Source: Alitta virens (taxonomy: Eukaryota > Annelida > Polychaeta > Phyllodocida > Nereididae). From it: a DNA stretch of 64,000 bases. Numbering within the stretch: the stretch's first letter is position 1; the number at the start of each line of letters is the position of its first letter. Both the position numbers and the translations under genes were made by a program. Shown in pieces: positions 40,501 through 45,530 of this stretch. The notes beneath the pieces were generated by a model. That model had not been told where the DNA came from. It was given only the letters and a program-made list of their open reading frames with translations, and did not search any database. The stretch lies in the NCBI GenBank assembly GCA_932294295.1, contig OW028574.1:55021797-55085796 (forward strand). Direction: 5' to 3'.

Positions 40501-43500
40501 CACAATCAACTGACACAATCAACTGACACAATCAACTGACACAATCAACTGACACAATCAACTGACACAATCAACTGACACAATCAACTGACACAATCAA
40601 CTGACACAATCAACTGACACCTGACACAATCAAATTAGCATGAAAGGTATAGTTAGTTCCATTATAAACAAACTGTCAAATAGTGGATTTTCACGGAAGG
40701 TTCTCTGTATTTCCACCAGGTGGCTACAACAGAATGCTGCAATTCTATTGGCTGAAAAGTTCCCGCCCTTGGCTGTGATTGGCTGAAGCAAAGTGCATCC
40801 TAGCAGCAGTATTTTTAGTGCATTTTAATGTATATTTGACACTTAATCATTTAGTTAATGTTTGATATTTTTCGGAGAAAGTTATATTCATGGAATCAGT
40901 TAGTTATTACCTACTGTGTCTGAAAAGCAAAATGAGTAAGAAGAGGAGAGAAAAGACTTATGTCCTGCTGAATTCAAGGCTGTTCAGTGGAAAGACTCTA
41001 TTGAACCTAGACCGTCTGCTCACAGGCATTTGCCAACATATATGACATTGCTCAGTGATGACACACTTATACTTTAACTAATACCAAGGCTACTGACTGC
41101 CTTAATTGGCTTCTCATCTCAAGAGCCCCCTATGTCATTTGCAACTGCCAATCAAAATGTAGCTGAATACATTAGGAAATGCCCTGAGCTTGATGGCAAT
41201 TATTTTGCTAGTTTACCAGTTAGACTTAAATACAAACAAATTAGCTTAATAGCATATAGGCTGGCTTATGGCATTGAATGTCTAACAGTGAAATTGCATA
41301 TCGATTTGTTTTGTTTGCATTGATTACACTCAATTCTTAAAGAAAGATTACTCAGTTAGGTCACTTAAGTGGCTTAAAGCTGACAGCAGACTGTGCTTGG
41401 GAGATATTGGCCAATCAGGAAGTGCCATCATGTGTGTAGATGGTGAAATATGCAAATCTGGCATTAGAGATGAGAATTGAACATTTCCCAGTGTACAGGC
41501 AAGGAATTCCTTGTATATAAGTGGTAAATACCCATAAATAATAGAATTTATCACTTAGAATAAGAAGAAAAATTATTTTTGTGTATAATATAGCCATTTT
41601 TGATGTGTAATATGATATTATTGGCTGAAACTAGCCCCATCATTGAAGGCAGTTACGCAGGGGGAGTAAAAGCTATTCTTGACAAAGTCAGTAGCCTTGG
41701 TCTTAGAGTATACTAACTTGCTAAGGGCTGTCATGATGGCAAATGCCTGTGGTCTGCTATACAATGCGGCCCACTAAACCAAACTGTCTGGCTATAGCTG
41801 TCTACTCCAAACTGGATGTAAAGTTCGCTGCCCACTGCGTCTAGCTGACGCAGAACGCAGGGAGGAGCTGCCATCTTGCAGGAGGAATTCCTCGCGGTAG
41901 CGTGTGCATTCTAGGCTTTGTTATGGTATGCCCCTGGACAGGAAGGTACATCCCAGTCTAAAAATAGCACAGCCAATCAGAAAATTCAGTGCTGGGTCAC
42001 TCAGCCATGCGGGAACGGTAGAGCCTACCTGCCTATCGCATTCACCGCTTAGGCAGGTCCCAGCCAAGATCTTTCCTACCACTGAATCAAACTTCAAGTT
42101 TTCTACCACTGAAGAATTTTCCTACCACTAAACATTAAAGGCAGCCATAATGGCAAAGGACAAACACCTACATTTGTGTTTATTCTTAGCATTTAAAAGC
42201 TTCAGGAGAAAAAACAAATAGACAAGGCTAGTGAGTAAAAGATTGCTTAATTCGATAGAGTCAAAGTGGTTTCTTCGCTAATAAGCTTTTAACTAGAAAA
42301 AGACACACGAGCAGTAATAAGGTAGCGCAGATAAACAATGATATGGTTTCAAATTAAGTAGCAGTTAAATGACCCTGATAAATGTTAGACATATATATCA
42401 AGGTCCGGATTTATGTTACAAACAAAATTGGATATTACAGCAGATTTCGTAGACTTAGATACTAAACTCCAGTGGACGTCATGTTAATCCATGACTCCAA
42501 TTGGCTGAATGACTACATTATGCTAGATTCACATGACATCTTCAGATCTGAAGTAAAGTTTCAATCCAGATAGCATTCCAATCAGGAAAACATTGTTAAG
42601 ACAGTGGCCGTTGTAGCCATTCACCCAGCGCCGAGGGTTTTGACACACAACCCCTGCTAACATTAAGGGCGCCGAGCCGTGGTGTGAAAATCAGGGGCGT
42701 TGATTTCTCTTAACGGGTGGGGGGAATGCAGGCCTACTTTGTCTGTCGCACCACGACTTTCCCTCGCATGTACAAGTGGCGGTGGCAAATGTGTGGACAC
42801 TTGTCAAGAGGTAAAGTAATGGTGGATCATTGTTGCCAAACTATTTGTACAGATAAACTTATACTGATAACTTAAGTGATAAGTATGAAATGTAAAATGT
42901 TCATCAAAGCACAAAAATCCCAAACAAAAGTGTGTAGAAAAAAAGGTATGTCAATTTCAGGGGGGGGGGATGATTGCATTGATCATCCCACCCCCCCCCC
43001 CTTTCCAAGAATTGGGGGGTGGGGGGTATATATCCCCCCATCTCCCTCAGGTACCCTGATGTTGGTGATGGTGCAGGTGGCTGCCATTGTTAAGTCTATC
43101 ATGTTAAGTTCATGTTAAGTCTATGAAATCTGCTGCAAACACCATTATCAAGTTAATATTCATTAAGCTTGTATTGCACTATAATGTACTAACCGGTTTC
43201 GACTGTCTCAAAGATGGCTTTGACCGGCACTCCGGAACGGCCACCATCCAGAGCCAGGATTTCTGCCCAATATTCCCTTTGAGGTTGCAATGATGTCAAA
43301 ACATAGCAGTTCTTCCTTCTTTTGCCACTGCGAATTCTCTGTAACACATAACAAAATCAATTTATATACCAGGAGTCTCACTCTGCCTTCAAATACAATT
43401 TTATTCTAGGGTCTCCTGTATGAATGCCAGTGATGACAACCACATTGAAGTAATGCCTTTTAGTCATGCCAGACACTCATAAAACAACAAATATTCTTCC

Positions 43501-44065
43501 CAAATCAACTGTCATCGATCAATGATAGAAGTGCGATGAAATGGCAAAAATCACATCGCAGACAGAAAAGATGTATCAGTCATTGGTTTAATTGTGGATG
43601 CCATAAATTTAAGTGTGTATGCTTAAGCCATAAATAGCATATTTAACACTGTAGGTTTGTCACCAAAGCAGTTATCTACACGACAGTATCTCAATATTTT
43701 AAAATGATAATAGTGATTAGCATTGAAGATATATATAAAAAAAATAAAAAAGGACCTAATTAAATGTTTTAGACAATTCAGAAAAAAAACATCTGCTAAC
43801 TTCGAAAATCAGACATTTTCGATATCATTATGAGATAATAAATAACCAAGCTTTAACTGTAAGTATAAGACTGATTTCTAGGAGATAAAATATATATTTA
43901 AAATATATTTAAAAAAATCTTTATTTACCTTTGTAGCGGTTTGTTCAGTGGCATCAGTCAGAGAATACGACAAGACGTACTCCTCCACCCTCCCTTGCAA
44001 TGGAGGTCTCCAACAAATCCTCACAGAGGTCAAGTTGGTCACCGTCACCTGCACTTTTTCTGGCG
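3828..44065 (-). CDS. Adhesion G-protein-coupled receptor, FN3-EGF(17)-HRM-GAIN-7TM, 22 exons, 5' partial
   Basis: This is a plasma-membrane receptor with a very large extracellular region that autoproteolyses at its GAIN/GPS site; adhesion GPCRs are activated by a tethered agonist exposed when the N-terminal fragment is removed. Exons (minus strand): 44065-43929, 43338-43194, 30751-29939, 20446-20240, 19400-19173, 17927-17674, 16212-15970, 12741-12399, 12109-11975, 11156-10972, 9591-9451, 8947-8865, 8775-8619, 8129-7923, 7673-7637, 7501-7404, 7109-6988, 6505-6406, 5911-5743, 5631-5562, 5091-4926, 4502-3828. All junctions are GT-AG and in frame, giving 1570 residues. Domains: FN3 1-93, Cys-rich/acidic about 95-180, EGFs about 180-832, HRM 836-896, GAIN/GPS 897-1137, 7TM about 1150-1402, tail 1403-1570. 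The domain assignments are from recognised motifs. No vertebrate ADGR subfamily I know has exactly this order, so no symbol is given. The first exon(s) and signal peptide are missing from the model. Confidence 0.93.
4926..5091 (-). CDS. Exon: extracellular loop 2 and transmembrane helix 5
   Basis: 55 codons (1292-1346). It opens with Cys1292, positioned to disulfide-bond with the TM3 Cys. TM5 follows ([18 protein letters not shown]) and then the third intracellular loop ([21 protein letters not shown]). The donor is AAG/gtaagc. Confidence 0.92.
5562..5631 (-). CDS. Exon: transmembrane helix 4
   Basis: 70 nt: 22 codons plus two nucleotides at each end. [16 protein letters not shown] continues AWG to give the W-G-x-P signature of class B TM4. 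It then enters extracellular loop 2 (YRGDARR). The acceptor is ttttcag and the donor AG/gtgaat. Confidence 0.9.
5743..5911 (-). CDS. Exon: transmembrane helix 3 and start of TM4
   Basis: 56 codons (1212-1267) plus one nucleotide. It starts VDNDLAC; Cys1218 is the conserved Cys at the top of TM3. It continues through [21 protein letters not shown], matching the H-Y-x(4)-F-x-W pattern of adhesion GPCRs, and reaches ILLAWG at the start of TM4. Confidence 0.93.
6406..6505 (-). CDS. Exon: transmembrane helix 2
   Basis: 33 codons (1179-1211). The first intracellular loop ([10 protein letters not shown]) is followed by TM2, [20 protein letters not shown]. The aGPCR TM2 usually has H-x-N-L; here the start is V-x-x-Q-L. 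The donor is CAG/gtgggt. Confidence 0.9.
6988..7109 (-). CDS. Exon: transmembrane helix 1
   Basis: 40 codons (1138-1177) plus two nucleotides. [10 protein letters not shown] links the tethered agonist to TM1, a hydrophobic run ([12 protein letters not shown], then [13 protein letters not shown]). The G-x-x-I-S hinge is typical of class B GPCR TM1. The donor is AG/gtaaat. Confidence 0.92.
7404..7501 (-). CDS. Exon: GPS autocleavage motif
   Basis: Residues 1106-1137. RKWSSKGM matches the GPS G-x-W-S-x-x-G-C segment but has Met in place of the conserved Cys. [15 protein letters not shown] holds the cleavage triad; the predicted cut is between Leu1130 and Thr1131, leaving TYFATVT as the start of the tethered agonist. 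The two cysteines are adjacent, where the family usually has C-x-C. The donor is ACA/gtaagt. Confidence 0.93.
7637..7673 (-). CDS. Exon: GPS motif start (37-nt microexon)
   Basis: Only 12 codons plus one nucleotide: [12 protein letters not shown]. The CVYYD corresponds to the C-V-F-W-D that opens the GPS motif. It is supported by its position between two confidently assigned exons, an exact fit of phase (0 in, 1 out), the pyrimidine-rich acceptor cttttccag and the donor G/gtaagt. The next exon supplies AG to make Glu. Confidence 0.87.
7923..8129 (-). CDS. Exon: GAIN subdomain B beta-strands
   Basis: 69 codons (1024-1092), phase 0 both ends. It has [20 protein letters not shown] and [15 protein letters not shown], the last matching the conserved V-I-S-x-S-I strand of GAIN domains. 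VVYTLEND follows, where most family members have P-V-x-x-x-F. Position 1083 is an extra Cys (KKCVVYT), where Pro is typical. Confidence 0.92.
8619..8775 (-). CDS. Exon: GAIN domain, middle part
   Basis: 52 codons (972-1023). [12 protein letters not shown] ends the helical part; [11 protein letters not shown] then begins the beta-sandwich subdomain B. One sequon (NYT). The donor is CAG/gttggt, a less common but acceptable sequence, supported by the unbroken frame into the next exon. Confidence 0.87.
8865..8947 (-). CDS. Exon: GAIN subdomain A, second part
   Basis: 27 codons (944-970) plus two nucleotides: [19 protein letters not shown], a helical segment typical of the GAIN N-terminal helices (the V-x-x-V-D-x-I-L-N-L pattern), with sequon NAS. 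The donor is CG/gtgagc, joining C of the next exon to give Arg. Confidence 0.88.
9451..9591 (-). CDS. Exon: GAIN subdomain A, first part
   Basis: 47 codons (897-943), phase 0 at both ends. It is alpha-helical in character ([33 protein letters not shown]), as expected for GAIN subdomain A immediately after the HRM. One sequon (NSS). Assigned by position and composition. The acceptor is ctttgcag and the donor CAG/gtaggt. Confidence 0.88.
9592..10971. other. Intron between HRM and GAIN exons
   Basis: 1380 bp. The 3' part (minus direction) contains a plus-oriented SINE at 9656-9980; the remainder is AT-rich and unremarkable. Confidence 0.65.
9656..9980 (+). mobile_element. tRNA-derived SINE, family B, with GATA/CTAT microsatellite tail
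   Basis: An A-box-like TCTAGTGGTAAGGCGGTGG and a B-box-like GGCTTCAATCC stand about 35 bp apart. A body follows (GATGTTAAATTGGCGGTC, then a CAGTGTCTATGCTGAGACAA segment), and a (CTAT)n tail at about 9940-9980. A diverged copy of the body's 3' half is at 39174-39300. Confidence 0.75.
10972..11156 (-). CDS. Exon: hormone-receptor motif (HRM) domain
   Basis: Residues 836-896, one complete HRM. It has MCPEEPYY, then [26 protein letters not shown] and W-TIPDTAIC: the four cysteines and the Trp and W-x(2)-P-D-x-(S/A)-x-C signature of the family. HRMs commonly precede GAIN domains in adhesion GPCRs. It ends in phase 0 at ACT/gtaaga. Confidence 0.92.
11157..11974. other. Intron containing a short direct duplication
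   Basis: 818 bp between the HRM and the calcium-binding EGF exons. About 55 bp at 11601-11655 recur with roughly 10 differences at 11722-11776 in the same orientation. Otherwise AT-rich with no other recognisable element. Confidence 0.6.
11975..12109 (-). CDS. Exon: calcium-binding EGF domain
   Basis: 44 codons (791-834). After ERCE it encodes the only calcium-binding-type EGF in the array: DVDEC at the start, [12 protein letters not shown] with the Asn and aromatic residue of the hydroxylation/Ca2+ consensus, ending [11 protein letters not shown]. It is the membrane-proximal EGF, directly before the HRM. The donor is A/gtaagt. Confidence 0.93.
12399..12741 (-). CDS. Exon: three EGF domains
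   Basis: Residues 676-789 plus one nucleotide. LCQ closes the preceding EGF. Three Notch/Delta-like EGF domains follow: FCMNGGQC ... [22 protein letters not shown] ... [13 protein letters not shown] and YFCQNNGTC ... CRCQLGFLG. The donor is TTG G/gtaagc, and the final Cys of the third domain (ERCE) lies in the next exon. The acceptor has a T-rich tract followed by ctgcag. Confidence 0.93.
12742..15969. other. 3.2-kb EGF-region intron
   Basis: Intron between the exons at 16212-15970 and 12741-12399. It includes the 20-bp minisatellite at 14144-14716 and T/pyrimidine-rich tracts around 15640-15690. No additional EGF exon was found in it. Confidence 0.65.
14144..14716. repeat. 20-bp minisatellite, about 28 copies
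   Basis: Tandem copies of a 20-bp unit, TTCCCGGTGTCTAAGTTGTG. Variants have TAAGATGTG and ACCCTGGTGTC in a higher-order alternation between about 14340 and 14640. The edges decay. A minus-strand ORF running into it (14491-14853) is only the repeat read in three frames. Confidence 0.95.
15970..16212 (-). CDS. Exon: EGF domains (end, full, most of next)
   Basis: 81 codons (595-675), phase 0 at both ends. It begins GMFGPTCE, giving the last Cys of the preceding EGF, then [15 protein letters not shown] ... [13 protein letters not shown], then [14 protein letters not shown] ... [10 protein letters not shown]. The sixth Cys of the last domain is in the next exon (LCQ). The acceptor is atttcag and the donor AAG/gtgagt. 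Confidence 0.92.
16213..19172. other. Two EGF-region introns without recognised elements
   Basis: Introns 16213-17673 and 17928-19172, separated by the exon at 17674-17927. AT-rich; a TTATC/TAATC-rich low-complexity tract lies around 17238-17282. I see no coding or mobile features. Confidence 0.6.
17674..17927 (-). CDS. Exon: EGF domains (part, full, part)
   Basis: Residues 511-594. It starts [16 protein letters not shown], completing the preceding EGF. Next comes the EGF with [14 protein letters not shown] and sequon NTTD, then most of another ([13 protein letters not shown] ... FHCTCPK). It ends in phase 0 at AAA/gtgaga, between the fifth and sixth Cys of the last EGF. Confidence 0.9.
19173..19400 (-). 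CDS. Exon: EGF domains (part, full, part)
   Basis: Residues 435-509 with split codons at each end. It starts [17 protein letters not shown] (second half of an EGF), then a full EGF with sequon NVSD after its third Cys ([17 protein letters not shown]), then [13 protein letters not shown], the first half of a third. The acceptor is ctttgcag and the donor GAT G/gtaaga. Confidence 0.9.
19401..20239. other. Intron with poly-G tract and SINE-like sequence
   Basis: 839 bp. It has a G14 run at about 19864-19877, then two partial copies of a GCTCCAGGGGTACAC segment (19920-19992 and 20141-20189). They flank a stretch with a Pol III B-box-like GGTTCGAATCC at about 20064-20074. Confidence 0.55.
19920..20189 (+). 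mobile_element. SINE-like element bounded by direct copies
   Basis: The segment beginning TACGCTCCAGGGGTACAC at 19921 and ending TTTAGCTTACTG recurs at 20142-20189. The first copy carries about 25 extra bases. Between them is a B-box match. It could be a composite SINE or a duplicated fragment; the family is unknown. Confidence 0.4.
20240..20446 (-). CDS. Exon: end of one EGF, one complete EGF, start of another
   Basis: Residues 366-433 plus split codons at both ends. It begins GWSGQNC (completing the EGF opened in the previous exon), then a full EGF (YDPC ... [14 protein letters not shown]) and the first three cysteines of the next ([14 protein letters not shown]). The acceptor is atttccag and the donor TCA G/gtatta. 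The sequon NTS crosses towards the next exon. Confidence 0.9.
21330..21660. repeat. Degenerate CCAA/CTAAC-rich low-complexity tract
   Basis: Repeated imperfect units of ACCAACCAACTA type over roughly 330 bp, ending where the SINE at 21664 begins. A purine/pyrimidine-biased simple repeat. Confidence 0.7.
21664..21848 (+). mobile_element. tRNA-derived SINE, family A, forward copy
   Basis: Begins GGCCGAGCTCAGTGGCAGTG (A box), with B box GGGTTCCGGGTTC about 35 bp on. The body matches 2143-2310 in reverse, and a CACCAC-rich tail follows at about 21850-21870. Confidence 0.78.
22855..23345 (-). mobile_element. 5'-truncated LINE, 3' end of reverse-transcriptase ORF
   Basis: Minus-strand translation contains a classic non-LTR ORF2 C-terminus: [11 protein letters not shown], then ETRSC, then [20 protein letters not shown]. 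This matches the F-K-x-x-H-G-x-x-P-x-Y ... S-F-x-x-x-G-x-x-x-W-N-x-L-P signature. The parts are in different frames, so it is decayed. An AT-rich 3' tail of TAAATAAATA type ends near 22855. It lies in the same orientation as the host gene. Confidence 0.82.
24330..24485 (-). mobile_element. tRNA-derived SINE fragment (reverse)
   Basis: On the minus strand an A-box-like TTAGTGGCTAAGCATG is followed about 35 bp later by the B-box-like GGTTTGATTCC. The limits are approximate. Confidence 0.5.
25380..25635 (-). mobile_element. tRNA-derived SINE (reverse)
   Basis: The minus strand has a strong B-box GGTTCGAATCCCAG preceded by an A-box-like segment (CAGGTTAAAGCAGTTGC). About 190 bp of body follow. 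The limits are approximate. Confidence 0.55.
26138..26235 (+). mobile_element. tRNA-derived SINE 5' part
   Basis: GGTCCTGTGGTTAAGGCACTG (A-box region) and GGTTCAATTCTAAGCCCGGG (B-box region) about 40 bp apart. The A-rich stretch after 26228 may be the truncated end. It resembles family B at 9656. Confidence 0.6.
26683..26722 (+). repeat. CTG/CTT trinucleotide tract
   Basis: Interrupted (CTG)n with TTG and ATG variants. Similar tracts occur at 32748-32777 and 53094-53109. Confidence 0.9.
28422..28550. promoter_or_regulatory. Cluster of nuclear-receptor half-sites
   Basis: Five perfect AGGTCA/TGACCT hexamers at 28422, 28448, 28487, 28525 and 28545, plus near-matches at 28433 and 28511. The 28542-28550 site is TCAAGGTCA, the extended monomer site of ERR/SF-1-type receptors. 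At random about 0.06 such hexamers are expected in 130 bp. An intronic enhancer is an inference. Confidence 0.45.
28888..29022 (+). repeat. 135-bp direct repeat, copy 1
   Basis: Recurs at 29451-29585 with about 7 differences and no length change. Copy 2 is flanked by a further short direct repeat (AGAGATTTTTGAGACCTT type) at about 29427 and 29593. No terminal inverted repeats were seen. Confidence 0.9.
29451..29585 (+). repeat. 135-bp direct repeat, copy 2
   Basis: Second copy of the repeat at 28888-29022, same orientation, 563 bp apart. The similarity implies a fairly recent duplication, or two insertions of one element. Confidence 0.9.
29695..29850. mobile_element. 156-bp non-autonomous DNA transposon (MITE)
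   Basis: Perfect 15-bp terminal inverted repeats (CAGGGCCGTAGCCAG and its complement). They are flanked by AATAT on both sides (29690-29694 and 29851-29855), extendable to GAATATC because the element ends with C and G. The CAGGG terminus resembles hAT-type elements, but those usually make 8-bp duplications, so the superfamily is open. It ends 88 bp from the exon donor at 29939. Confidence 0.85.
29939..30751 (-). CDS. Exon: Cys-rich acidic segment and first five EGF domains
   Basis: 813 nt, 270 complete codons (95-364), the largest extracellular exon. It opens with a Cys-rich segment (DPCGRGYAC ... RCVRRC), then an Asp run (GRDDDDDC) and an irregular Cys-rich stretch ending [12 protein letters not shown]. 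These are degenerate relative to EGF. Four full EGF domains and most of a fifth follow, each with C-x(3-5)-C-x(4-5)-C and C-x-C plus a final Cys. N-glycosylation sequons NVTE, NVSE and NISD each sit two residues after the third Cys. It ends CAA G/gtaagt; the G joins GC of the next exon to give Gly inside the fifth EGF. Confidence 0.93.
32380..32545. promoter_or_regulatory. CpG-rich block with ETS and CRE-like sites
   Basis: About 19 CpG dinucleotides in 150 bp, in otherwise CpG-poor sequence. It contains an ETS site CCGGAAGT (32498-32505), an opposed ETS-like ACTTCCGCC (32448-32456) and two TGACGT CRE half-sites (32471, 32479) between them. This composition is typical of a CpG-type promoter. 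No downstream exon is proven. On the minus strand it could start a shorter receptor transcript lacking FN3. Confidence 0.4.
33436..34015. mobile_element. 580-bp element with 17-bp terminal inverted repeats
   Basis: TTTAAAGCTGCATTGTC at 33436-33452 is exactly inverted at 33999-34015. Both ends contain TTAA, so a TTAA target duplication with AGCTGC-starting termini (piggyBac-like) is possible. The short ORFs inside (33498-33937) do not resemble a transposase, so it is non-autonomous. Confidence 0.75.
35880..35931. repeat. 52-bp near-perfect palindrome
   Basis: Two 25-base arms (35880-35904 and 35907-35931) with one mismatch, separated by AC. It would extrude as a hairpin with essentially no loop, so it is unlike a microRNA precursor. 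Confidence 0.85.
36222..36250. promoter_or_regulatory. Three nuclear-receptor half-sites in 29 bp
   Basis: AGGTCA at 36222-36227 and 36234-36239 (direct repeat, 6-bp spacer) and TGACCT at 36245-36250 (inverted, 5-bp spacer). The surrounding 36000-36900 sequence is richer in GC than the rest of the intron and free of recognised repeats. Confidence 0.35.
38240..38345 (+). mobile_element. tRNA-derived SINE 5' part
   Basis: A-box-like CTAGTGGTCAAGGCATTGG and B-box-like GGTATTTGAATCC about 35 bp apart, followed by a long T-rich tract (38345-38420). Confidence 0.55.
38751..39016. mobile_element. Imperfect inverted-repeat element rich in AAGGAC
   Basis: The left arm (about 38751-38812) and right arm (about 38965-39016) are imperfect inverted copies sharing GTCCTTAGA and TTGAATG blocks. 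Additional AAGGAC/GTCCTT motifs lie between them. Probably a decayed foldback or MITE element. Confidence 0.5.
39174..39300 (+). mobile_element. Diverged SINE family B 3' half
   Basis: TCAGGGTCTATGCTGAGGCA and the following GATGTAACATGG and CATCAATTAACC segments line up in order with about 9810-9900 of the SINE at 9656. The Pol III box part is missing. Confidence 0.55.
40438..40622. repeat. 13-bp satellite, about 14 identical copies
   Basis: Uninterrupted perfect tandem array of CACAATCAACTGA. The end is a slightly rearranged partial unit (ACCTGACACAATCAA). Perfect identity suggests recent expansion. Confidence 0.97.
40747..40782 (+). promoter_or_regulatory. CCAAT-E2F-CCAAT promoter-like block
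   Basis: ATTGG at 40747-40751, TTCCCGCC (E2F-type) at 40760-40767 and ATTGG at 40778-40782 form a compact array like that of cell-cycle promoters. A TATTTTTA sequence is at about 40810. The decayed ORF below starts about 120 bp downstream. Confidence 0.3.
40932..41478 (+). pseudogene. Decayed ORF of unknown function
   Basis: Starts [11 protein letters not shown]; the frame then shifts to [19 protein letters not shown] ... [12 protein letters not shown], one TAA, and continues in frame through [19 protein letters not shown] ... [13 protein letters not shown] to a stop at 41323. Another frame holds [16 protein letters not shown] ... [17 protein letters not shown] to a stop at 41478. The composition is protein-like over about 180 codons but broken by two frameshifts and one stop. 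I do not recognise the family; a relic of a transposon or of a cellular gene are both possible. Confidence 0.4.
42950..43050. repeat. G9/C13 foldback with tandem G/C runs
   Basis: A G-run followed by ATGAT, a short loop, and ATCATCCC plus a C13 run forms one inverted pair. The C-run and the following GGGGGGTGGGGGG form another; a further CCCCCC follows. Strong G-quadruplex/hairpin potential, and probably part of a dispersed repeat. Confidence 0.75.
43194..43338 (-). CDS. Exon: second half of fibronectin type III domain
   Basis: Residues 46-93 plus one nucleotide. It carries the FN3 F- and G-strand signatures: [20 protein letters not shown] matches the canonical Y-x-hydrophobic-x-x-L-x-P-x-x-x-Y pattern. 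The reading frame picks the acceptor at 43338 over the 2-bp alternative cagag. The last G joins the CC at 30751 to give Ala, so this exon splices directly to the large EGF exon across a 12.4-kb intron. Confidence 0.85.
43929..44065 (-). CDS. Exon: first half of fibronectin type III domain
   Basis: Residues 1-45, preceded by two nucleotides of a split codon (an upstream exon ending in phase 1 is required). It starts PEKVQVTV, followed by the FN3 B-C core with the hallmark Trp in ICWRPP and the C-strand EEYVLSYSL. The acceptor is tttacag and the donor AAG/gtaaat. The split in the middle of the FN3 domain is usual for animal FN3 genes. It is the most upstream exon I could support. Confidence 0.85.
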
Positions 44066-45434
44066 CTGTAAAGCAAAGATCTGACATTAGCATTTCGAAA
44101 TATTTAGTTAATTTTGTGTTAAACGAACAGACTATGTACAATGGTGTCTTTGTGTGGCCTTGGGTCATTCTAGTGATGCCGAAGATCCCCTACATGCACA
44201 CATGCAGTATCAAACAGAAGTGTATTTACACCTAATTAATATTACCAAATTTTTTGATTAAATTCATTAATTTTAAATCTCATATAGACCAAAACATTTA
44301 AGTAAGTTCCCTGACAATATAGCTGGTAACATAGAAGCGCCAGTGAGCAGATAATATTCTAATCCAGGTACTTTTCACATTTTTATTTTTAAATAAATAT
44401 TTATTACTTATTATACACGAATTCCTATCAACACTATCATTTCACCACACGTGTCCATAAAAAATCAATATATTATAAATCTCCCGTAAATTCTTATAAA
44501 TTGCACTGTGTCAGTATGACTGTATCAGGAATACCACAGACTACAAGAGGTCAAAGAAAGGATCAGACTAGAAAGAGACAGGTACACGGTCAGCTGATTG
44601 CATGCACGCCATCAACGTTCTTTCTATAAATAACTACTGTCCATTGCTGTCCTCATTATGCACTGGACTACTTCATGTTGTTCCCCTGTGGATCTTTAAC
44701 TGTCTTGAAGCAAGATCCTTGATCCCACCTTTCTGCAGGAGCTAGAGGGTCTTGGAGACCCTGTACTTAATAAGATGATGCAATGTCGTACCAGACAAAT
44801 GTTAAAGAACTACTTTATTCGCCGCTTAGTTAAATTTAACGTGCGTAGTGATTGACCTACTTCCACGGCCTATCTGGCAATGCTTTGATATCTACTAGAC
44901 CCTCGTCTACGACGCGGCCTGAGGGTCTAGGCCTAGACTGGATCTTTTATATTCCAATTACTATTATTATGCACTGTGTTTCTATGGATAAGTCTTTTTA
45001 TCTGGCATCTAGACCGATGAAACAATAGACTGATATGGTTTGTTTCAATGCCAGGTATTATTATCAACACTTGGTTTACTGGGTGAAAATAATCAGGTCA
45101 AGGACCCAGGCAGGGTAGTCTTGCAGACTCTTTGATTTGATTGGTTGTTCACTTATGAAGAACCCGTAGGGGGCCTCTTCACTTATTTTAATGTATTCGA
45201 CCCAGAAAGGCTCATGCACAACTAACCTAGGCAGCATTCACCTTAATTTGGTGTTAAAATCCTTGGTTACAACTTCCAAAGTTTATAAATTAAAGATTTA
45301 GGCATAATTGAACTTGTAACTAAGGAGTATCACTGTAGTAAAACAAGGTAAATACATTGCTCATTCACGGCTCAGGTGAGCTATTTATAGAACACAAAGC
45401 CTACACTACAAAAAAAAAAACTTGAAATCACAAC

Positions 45435-45530
45435 CAGATTTGGTGGCCCAATGGATACAGTGCTCGCAATGCTGTGTGTGGTGACAGTGACTAGTTTGAA
45501 TCGAGCTCAGTGAATTTTTTTTTTCTTTCA
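45435..45530 (+). mobile_element. tRNA-like SINE
   Basis: A-box-like TGGCCCAATGGATACAGTG and B-box-like AGTTTGAATCGAG lie in tRNA spacing, preceded by an A-run and followed by a T-run. Could be a decayed tRNA pseudogene or a SINE head. Confidence 0.5.

Larger units (their letters stand above)
30752..43193. other. 12.4-kb intron with transposon relics and two promoter-like blocks
   Basis: Separates the FN3 exons from the EGF exons. Contents: CpG-rich block 32380-32545, TTAA-flanked element 33436-34015, 52-bp palindrome 35880-35931, half-site cluster 36222-36250, SINE at 38240, inverted-repeat element 38751-39016, SINE tail at 39174, 13-bp satellite 40438-40622, promoter-like block 40747-40782 with a decayed ORF to 41478, and G/C foldback 42950-43050. 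No receptor exon was found within it; the junction phase across it matches. Confidence 0.6.

Noticed and set aside
40438..40622. Array resembling a CRISPR
   Set aside because: Direct 13-bp repeats without spacers, in animal DNA; a simple satellite.
45435..45530. Functional tRNA gene
   Set aside because: The Pol III boxes are degenerate, the cloverleaf cannot be completed, and A/T-runs flank it as in SINEs.
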